From the NCBI RefSeq assembly GCF_004799665.1, contig NZ_CP031310.1, positions 364,887 through 428,886 of the forward strand: a DNA stretch of 64,000 bases, in the 5' to 3' direction. Shown one piece after another: positions 59,755 to 64,000 of the stretch; position 1 is the first letter of the stretch; the number at the start of each line of letters is the position of its first letter. The notes beneath the pieces were generated by a model, which worked only from the letters and a program-made list of their open reading frames with translations, was not told where the DNA came from and did no database searches. The stretch is from Halapricum salinum (GTDB lineage: Archaea; Halobacteriota; Halobacteria; Halobacteriales; Haloarculaceae). The translations under genes were made by a program, and so were the position numbers.

Positions 59755-59883
59755 ATGGGACACGAGTGGGCCTGTCACTGGGCCGGCAAACGCAGCGACG
59801 AGGAAGACACCGACACGCGATTCACGCTCAAGACCCGTGCCGAGCGCCGCGAGAGACGACGTGCGTCAGACGACTGCGAGTGA
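59755..59883 (+). CDS. Small basic/acidic protein, tentative
   Basis: Forty-two codons from ATG 59755: MGHEWACHWAGKRSDEEDTD, then a charged Arg-rich tail (TLKTRAERRERRRASDDCE). Two Cys and two His could bind metal weakly. Codon bias (C/G third positions) fits coding. Support is mainly that, like the zinc-finger gene at 16940, its stop codon abuts a perfect-armed hairpin. Longer in-frame starts at 59695/59697 exist. No family is recognised. Confidence 0.4.
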   Translation: MGHEWACHWAGKRSDEEDTDTRFTLKTRAERRERRRASDDCE

Positions 59884-59952
59884 CTGCTGTACCGAATTAC
59901 CGACCGACCGCACGAAGGCGGTCAATTCGGAACAGACGTACAGCAGTCACTC
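59878..59952. repeat. Stop-abutting hairpin element, copy 2
   Basis: Arms GAGTGACTGCTGTAC (59878-59892) and GTACAGCAGTCACTC (59938-59952) pair perfectly. Inside, CCGAATT/AATTCGG and GACCG/CGGTC make further stems, and CGGAACAGAC matches copy 1. The left arm overlaps the stop codon of the small protein at 59881-59883. Arm bases differ from copy 1 at positions that remain paired. Confidence 0.8.
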
Positions 59953-59992
59953 GACCACAACGGCTTTTTCACTGGGGACGAACCGCTTAGCC

Positions 59993-60661
59993 ATGCGTTT
60001 CGGCGTCGACGAGGCCGGCAAGGGACCCGTGCTTGGGTCGATGTTCGCAGCGGCGGTGCTAGCCGACCCCGACGACCTGCCCGAGGACGTGGGCGACTCG
60101 AAAGGAATCGCCCCCGATCGCCGCCAGCTCATGGCCGACGAGATCCGCGCGGTCGCCGAACGGGTCGCCGTCGCCGAGATCCCGGTGTGGGAGATCGACG
60201 ACGAGAAGACCGACATGAACACCCTCACCGTCGAAGCTCACGCTCGCGCGCTCTCGCGGATCTGTGTGGACGGGCGAACTGTCCGAAAAAACGGTAGCGA
60301 CGAGCTCTCTGGGTTCGTCGACGCCGGCGACACGAACGCCGTCCGCTTCGGCCAGCGCCTCCGCGATCGGATCGACGCCGACCTCGACCTCCGGGCGGAA
60401 CACGAGGCCGACGAGAACCACCGGATCGTCGGTGCGGCAAGCGTCATCGCCAAAGTGGCCCGCGACGCCCACGTCGACGCTCTCAGCGCGAAGTACGGCC
60501 CAGTCGGCAGCGGCTACCCCTCCGATCCAACGACGCGCGAATTCTTACAGGCGTACGTGGAGACGTACGACGAACTTCCGGATTGCGCCCGAGAGTCCTG
60601 GCAGACCAGCAAAGACGCACTGGCTGCGGCGGCTCAGGCCAGTCTGGACGCGTTCGAGTAG
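59993..60661 (+). CDS. rnhB: Ribonuclease HII
   Basis: 222 residues from ATG 59993. RNase HII cuts RNA in RNA-DNA hybrids, including single ribonucleotides. MRFGVDEAGKGPVLGSMFAA holds the first acidic pair (DE), GDSKGIAPDRRQLMADEIRA the conserved DSK motif, and GFVDAGDTNAVRF and VGAASVIAKVARDAHVDALS further active-site acids. A longer frame back to 59669 crosses the small gene and hairpin copy 2 and was rejected. It lies 40 bp after the hairpin. Confidence 0.95.
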   Translation: MRFGVDEAGKGPVLGSMFAAAVLADPDDLPEDVGDSKGIAPDRRQLMADEIRAVAERVAVAEIPVWEIDDEKTDMNTLTVEAHARALSRICVDGRTVRKNGSDELSGFVDAGDTNAVRFGQRLRDRIDADLDLRAEHEADENHRIVGAASVIAKVARDAHVDALSAKYGPVGSGYPSDPTTREFLQAYVETYDELPDCARESWQTSKDALAAAAQASLDAFE

Positions 60662-60696
60662 CGGGATTGTGAGTACAGTGGGTCGTGAGCGGCTCG

Positions 60697-60858
60697 CTAC
60701 TCGTCGCCGACGAACACTGTTTTCAGTCGATTCCCGCAGGTGGGACAGCAGAGCATCTGCCACGCGTGGGGATCGAGGTTCCCCATCGGTTCGGATCGGG
60801 TTGTGTCCGAACGAGCGACCCACTGCTCGCAGGTGTCACAATAGAGGTCGTCGGTCAT
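60697..60858 (-). CDS. Small zinc-finger protein (CxxC...CCxxC)
   Basis: Fifty-three residues from ATG 60858: MTDDLYCDTCEQWVARSDTT, then MLCCPTCGNRLKTVFVGDE. CxxC near the start and CPxCG near the end form a treble-clef-like zinc site of the type common in haloarchaeal micro-proteins. It follows secD by 32 bp on the same strand and is probably co-transcribed with secF-secD. Function is unknown. Confidence 0.75.
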   Translation of the reverse strand: MTDDLYCDTCEQWVARSDTTRSEPMGNLDPHAWQMLCCPTCGNRLKTVFVGDE

Positions 60859-60890
60859 ACCCAACAAAAAGGGCGCTAACTGGAAAGTCC

Positions 60891-62768
60891 TTACCGCTGG
60901 TCCTTGCTCAACACGAGGTTGCGCAGGATGTCACCGTAGGCCGGGCGGGTGATGAGCACCCCGACCAACACACCGACGATGGTGATGACGGCGAACCCGA
61001 AGAGGTCGCCGACAGAGAGGATCGTCAGCGGGCTCATCGCGATGATCGTCGTCGCGGCGGCCGCACCGATCACCCAGAACGCCTTGCGGAAGCGACTCTG
61101 GAAGACCCGGCCGGTGGCGACGTCACCCTCCTGGAGGATCTCGTCGGCCATGATGACCAGGTCGTCCACCCCCGTCCCGATCACGGCGATCAACCCGGCG
61201 ATGTGCGAGAGGTCGAGCGCCAGCCCGGAGATGGCGGCGAACCCGAGCAGGATGTAGACCTCCGCGATCGCGGTGAACAACATCGGGAGGGCGACGCGGA
61301 TCTCCCTGTACCGCCAGAAGATCATCCCGGCGACGGCGAACCACGCGAGCAGCCCCGTCGCGAGCGACAGCGGCTTGAAGTTCTGGGCGTAGCTCGGCTC
61401 GATGTACGAGAGGTCGTACTGCGCGCCTTGGCTGAGGTTCAGCGTCGTCGGCAGCGACCCGACGTCCAGGCTGAGCTTGATGTCCTGGGCTTGCTCGCTG
61501 GTCTGGGACGTCATAAAGAAGTCCCGCGTGCCCTCGGCCCACGTGCCGTCGTTCAGCGAGGTGCCGAATTCAGGGGCGAGCGAGTTCGAACTCACGATCT
61601 CCCCGTTGAGCGTCGTGAGGAGGCAGTAACTGCCTGGTCGGGACGAACCCTGGCCGCCGCTCCTGTCACAGTTCGCCGGGCCGTTTCCGGTCGTGAACCC
61701 GACCCCGTTCATTCGGTTCTGGAACTTCTCTGCGCCGCTTTCGGTGAGCGTGACGGGCGTCCGCCATTCACTCCCCTCTTGGCTGATCGGGTCCGTACCC
61801 GCAATATCTTCACCGGTAATGACCGTCGTGTTCGTCGTCGTATTGGCGCCACCCTCCCGGACCTCGGCGACGATCCGAACGACGCCGCGGTCGGTGACGA
61901 TCTCGCGGACCTGCTCGGGCCGCGTGTTCGGGACCTCGACGACGACGAGCCCGTCGCCGGCCGTCGTCACCGACCCGCCGGAGAGTCCGGTCTGGTCGAT
62001 CCGGCCCTGCAGGGTGTTCACGACTGTTTCGCGCGTCTGGCCCGTCACGCCAGCCTGGACGTCGCTGGCCTGGACGTCTACTCCGGCCGACTGGAGCGCG
62101 CTCGCAAACTCGGACTTGCCGACGTCGCCGTCGTAGACCTCGACGACGCCATCGCGGGGCCGTACCTGCACGTCGATCTCGTCGACGCCCAGATCGTCGG
62201 ACAGATTACTGGCGAGTTGGGGCTGGTCGCCGATATCGAGATCCGTGACGTGCAGCCCCGTGATGGGAGCACGGATGCGCGTCCCGCCGGAGAGATCCAG
62301 TCCGTACTGGAGGTTCGTCAGTCCGCCATCCTGCTGGCGCTCGACCGAGAGTTCGACGCTCGAATTGTCGGTGCGAAGCGTCGCCTCCCCGGAGACGGCG
62401 ATCGAGTTGTTCGTGGCGGTGATCGCCGAGGTGTTCTTCGGGCTGACGACCGAACCGCCGGTGACGTCGATCGTCCCGTTCGTGACGACCGCCGAGGTGT
62501 CGGTCACGTTCGACACGTCACCGTCGATCTCGATCTCGGCGTCACTGGCGACGATCTCGTTCGTCGACTCGTTGGTCGTCTCCAGCGTGGTGTTCTCGAG
62601 GAAGAACGTGCTCTCGCTGACGGAAACCGTGTTCTCGTCCTCGGAGAGGGTGACGAGTTCCGTCTGAACCGTCGTCCCGGTGCCGATCGGACCGAACAGC
62701 GCGAACGTACTCGCCAGGACGATGACGACCAGCGCGGCGATCCGCCAGTTCTCGCGGATGGCTCCCAT
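60891..62768 (-). CDS. secD: Protein-export membrane protein SecD
   Basis: 625 residues. SecD helps pull proteins through the Sec channel using the proton or sodium gradient. TM1 is near residue 10-30, a large outer domain (about 35-430) with the P1 base LQYGLDLSGGTRIRAPITGL follows, and five C-terminal helices end it (AGLIAVIGTGVDDLVIMADE contains the conserved Asp pair). The gene overlaps the secF stop by one base (TAATG). The pair is the archaeal SecDF; it would support export of the many Sec-dependent surface proteins in this window. Confidence 0.95.
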   Translation of the reverse strand: MGAIRENWRIAALVVIVLASTFALFGPIGTGTTVQTELVTLSEDENTVSVSESTFFLENTTLETTNESTNEIVASDAEIEIDGDVSNVTDTSAVVTNGTIDVTGGSVVSPKNTSAITATNNSIAVSGEATLRTDNSSVELSVERQQDGGLTNLQYGLDLSGGTRIRAPITGLHVTDLDIGDQPQLASNLSDDLGVDEIDVQVRPRDGVVEVYDGDVGKSEFASALQSAGVDVQASDVQAGVTGQTRETVVNTLQGRIDQTGLSGGSVTTAGDGLVVVEVPNTRPEQVREIVTDRGVVRIVAEVREGGANTTTNTTVITGEDIAGTDPISQEGSEWRTPVTLTESGAEKFQNRMNGVGFTTGNGPANCDRSGGQGSSRPGSYCLLTTLNGEIVSSNSLAPEFGTSLNDGTWAEGTRDFFMTSQTSEQAQDIKLSLDVGSLPTTLNLSQGAQYDLSYIEPSYAQNFKPLSLATGLLAWFAVAGMIFWRYREIRVALPMLFTAIAEVYILLGFAAISGLALDLSHIAGLIAVIGTGVDDLVIMADEILQEGDVATGRVFQSRFRKAFWVIGAAAATTIIAMSPLTILSVGDLFGFAVITIVGVLVGVLITRPAYGDILRNLVLSKDQR

Positions 62769-63661
62769 TATCGAGCCACCCCCTCGAACTTGTACCAGCG
62801 AAGCAGACTCAAGTTGAGCATGTAGGTGTTCATCAGGTCAGCGGCCAGCCCGAGCACCAGGATCAATCCGATGTCGGGCAGCAGGTCGATCGCGAAAAAG
62901 AGCGCGACGAGCGTCATCGTGATCATCGCGACGATCGACGTGAGCGTCATCGTCACACCGGTCTGCATCGCCCGGTAGGTCGACTCGTAGAAACTCCCTC
63001 GGCGTCGCAGGATGTGGTTGTTGAGCAGGATGTCCGAGTCGACGGAGTACCCGATCAACATCAGCAGCGCTGCGACCGTCCCGAGGGTCATCTTGATCTC
63101 GATCAGCCCAGTCAGCGCCAGGAGATTGACGACCCCGATCGGGATCATGATGTCCGAGAACGCCGAGATGACGACCGCGATCGACGGCACGAACGATCGG
63201 AAGAGCACGAAGATGAGCGCGCTCATCCCGACGAACGCGACCGCGAGGCCGAACAGCGCGTTCTGGGTGTTCGTACTGCCGAACGCGGGCGAGCGCGTCG
63301 TCTCGGACTGAATGTCGAACCCGGCCGACCCGGCGGCGTCCCGGATCGCCTGGAGCTCCCCGGAGTTCTGCGTCAGGAACGTGACGATGTAATCGCCAGT
63401 CCCGGTCTGTCGAATTGATTCGATCTCCACGTCGACTCCCTGACCGAACGCCTCCTGGACGGCTGTCCGGCTGGAGGCGTCCGCGAGTCGTATTTCGGTG
63501 CCGCCGGTGAAATCGAACCCGAGCGGCGCGGGCGTCCCGTTGAGGAATAGGTAAACACTGATCAGCAGCAACGAAACCCCCAGGACTATCAGGGGGGGTA
63601 TCGCGAGCTGACGATTTGAGTACCGGTCGTAATCGATCTCCGGTACCTCGAACTCGACCAT
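62768..63661 (-). CDS. secF: Protein-export membrane protein SecF
   Basis: 297 residues. Partner of SecD. TM1 (about 20-38) is followed by an outer domain with TPAPLGFDFTGGTEIRLADA, then five helices with LMLIGYSVDSDILLNNHILR, the loop where SecF carries its conserved Asp. It is the first gene of the secF-secD-zinc-finger group. A TATA box (AACTTATT on the minus strand) precedes it by about 28 bp. Confidence 0.95.
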   Translation of the reverse strand: MVEFEVPEIDYDRYSNRQLAIPPLIVLGVSLLLISVYLFLNGTPAPLGFDFTGGTEIRLADASSRTAVQEAFGQGVDVEIESIRQTGTGDYIVTFLTQNSGELQAIRDAAGSAGFDIQSETTRSPAFGSTNTQNALFGLAVAFVGMSALIFVLFRSFVPSIAVVISAFSDIMIPIGVVNLLALTGLIEIKMTLGTVAALLMLIGYSVDSDILLNNHILRRRGSFYESTYRAMQTGVTMTLTSIVAMITMTLVALFFAIDLLPDIGLILVLGLAADLMNTYMLNLSLLRWYKFEGVAR

Positions 63662-63685
63662 GGGCGTGGGTGTGAGACGCCCGTG

Positions 63686-63693
63686 AATAAGTT
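63686..63693 (-). promoter_or_regulatory. TATA box of secF
   Basis: Minus-strand AACTTATT is centred about 28 bp before ATG 63661, matching a leaderless start for the secF-secD group. Confidence 0.5.
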
Positions 63694-63770
63694 TTCCTAA
63701 GTCAGTCTCCCGACCGCACGCCCCGAGAGCCCGGCGTGAGCGCTTTCACCGTCGAGGACCTACGATCGGT

Positions 63771-64000
63771 ATGACCCGGCCAGCGACCCGGCTCGTCTGC
63801 TCGTATCCCGCGGATCTGAGTGACTGGGGCCGTCACCACGTCGAGTCGTCGTCGTTCCGAGCCTACCTGCGGAAGGCCCACGATACCGCGACCGAGGGCG
63901 ATATCTGGCCGGAGTTCGTCGGCGTCGGTTGCTGTGGCGACTCTCTGGACGTCCCGATCACGGTCGAGCGCGTCGAGGGTGGCGACCGGCTCGGCCCCGA
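63771..64000 (+). CDS. Partial hypothetical protein, cut by the window end
   Basis: ATG 63771 opens a frame with no stop before base 64000 (76 residues seen). It reads MTRPATRLVCSYPADLSDWG, then RHHVESSSFRAYLRKAHDTA and EFVGVGCCGDSLDVPITVER. Codon bias is normal coding. It is divergent from secF by 109 bp. No family is recognised in this part; the paired cysteines of VGCCGD are notable. Confidence 0.65.
   Translation, partial: MTRPATRLVCSYPADLSDWGRHHVESSSFRAYLRKAHDTATEGDIWPEFVGVGCCGDSLDVPITVERVEGGDRLGP

Noticed and set aside
59669-59992. Extension of rnhB to an upstream ATG
   Set aside because: RNase HII proteins begin at the MRFGVDEAGKG motif, and the extension would translate the hairpin element.
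60264-62825. 853-codon plus-strand frame over rnhB and secD
   Set aside because: It overlaps two well-supported genes in other frames and is Arg/Asp-rich noise.
1-64000. rRNA genes, transposases or integrases
   Set aside because: None seen on either strand; the tRNA-Pro repeats suggest past integration but no enzyme gene remains in the window.

Overview
The window reads as chromosome of an extreme halophilic archaeon (class Halobacteria). The DNA is GC-rich and the proteins are strongly acidic. The markers are archaeal: uL16/L10e, TrmY, SecD/SecF, TrmB regulators, a class III type IV pilin, Tat-exported lipoproteins, Agl-type glycosylation proteins, and a PurN fused to the AICAR formyltransferase domain. 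Many genes have a TATA box about 25-35 bp before the start codon, as expected for leaderless haloarchaeal mRNAs. I see no rRNA, CRISPR array, transposase or integrase. The exact genus cannot be told from the sequence alone.

Layout. 1-3.9 kb: two tandem Agl23-type (GT-C) membrane proteins. 3.9-10.7 kb: purK and purE around a TrmB regulator/RND exporter pair, then a DUF429 protein. 10.8-15.4 kb: a tightly overlapped three-gene operon of secreted or surface proteins (PQQ propeller + PKD, CARDB + dockerin-like, Ig-like with a C-terminal anchor). 15.4-16.0 kb: tRNA-Pro(CGG) with tandem partial copies of its 3' end. 16-18.8 kb: housekeeping genes, including a small zinc-finger protein and trmY. 18.8-21.4 kb: a ModE-like regulator and a molybdate/tungstate ABC binding protein and permease with no ATPase gene. 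21.4-29.7 kb: a glycosylation island (AglJ-like GT2, divergent AglB/STT3 paralogue, sulfatase, GT2, two GT4). 29.9-37.4 kb: pilin, glutathionyl-hydroquinone-reductase-like protein, uL16, a second RND exporter, a PitA/HemQ-like fusion and a small glycine-rich protein. 37.5-47.3 kb: M50 protease, uvrC, purN-purH, purB and small membrane or lipoproteins. 47.0-51.2 kb: a signalling cluster (HTH_10 protein, FilR1-type regulator, receptor-like pseudokinase). 51.2-52.8 kb: an MFS transporter and a small membrane protein. 52.8-59.5 kb: lysine biosynthesis by the succinylated DAP route (dapA-dapB-dapD, an 875-bp hairpin-rich gap, lysA-dapF-dapE). 59.7-64 kb: rnhB, small proteins, secF-secD and a gene cut by the window end.

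How the genes work together. purK, purE, purN-purH and purB are scattered steps of one IMP/AMP pathway. The dap/lys genes cover dihydrodipicolinate synthesis to lysine except the aminotransferase step. The Agl23, GT and STT3 genes probably build and attach surface glycans, and SecD/F and Tat signals deliver the surface proteins.

The most unusual signals are: a Tat-exported receptor-like protein with a degenerate kinase domain; two copies of a twin-hairpin element with five compensatory base-pair changes in the lysine operon gap; a hairpin that begins exactly at stop codons (two full copies and one half); a ghost copy of the uL16 C-terminus in frame after its stop codon; tandem tRNA-Pro tail repeats with a covarying hairpin; and an AglB paralogue whose WWDYG signature is degenerate.
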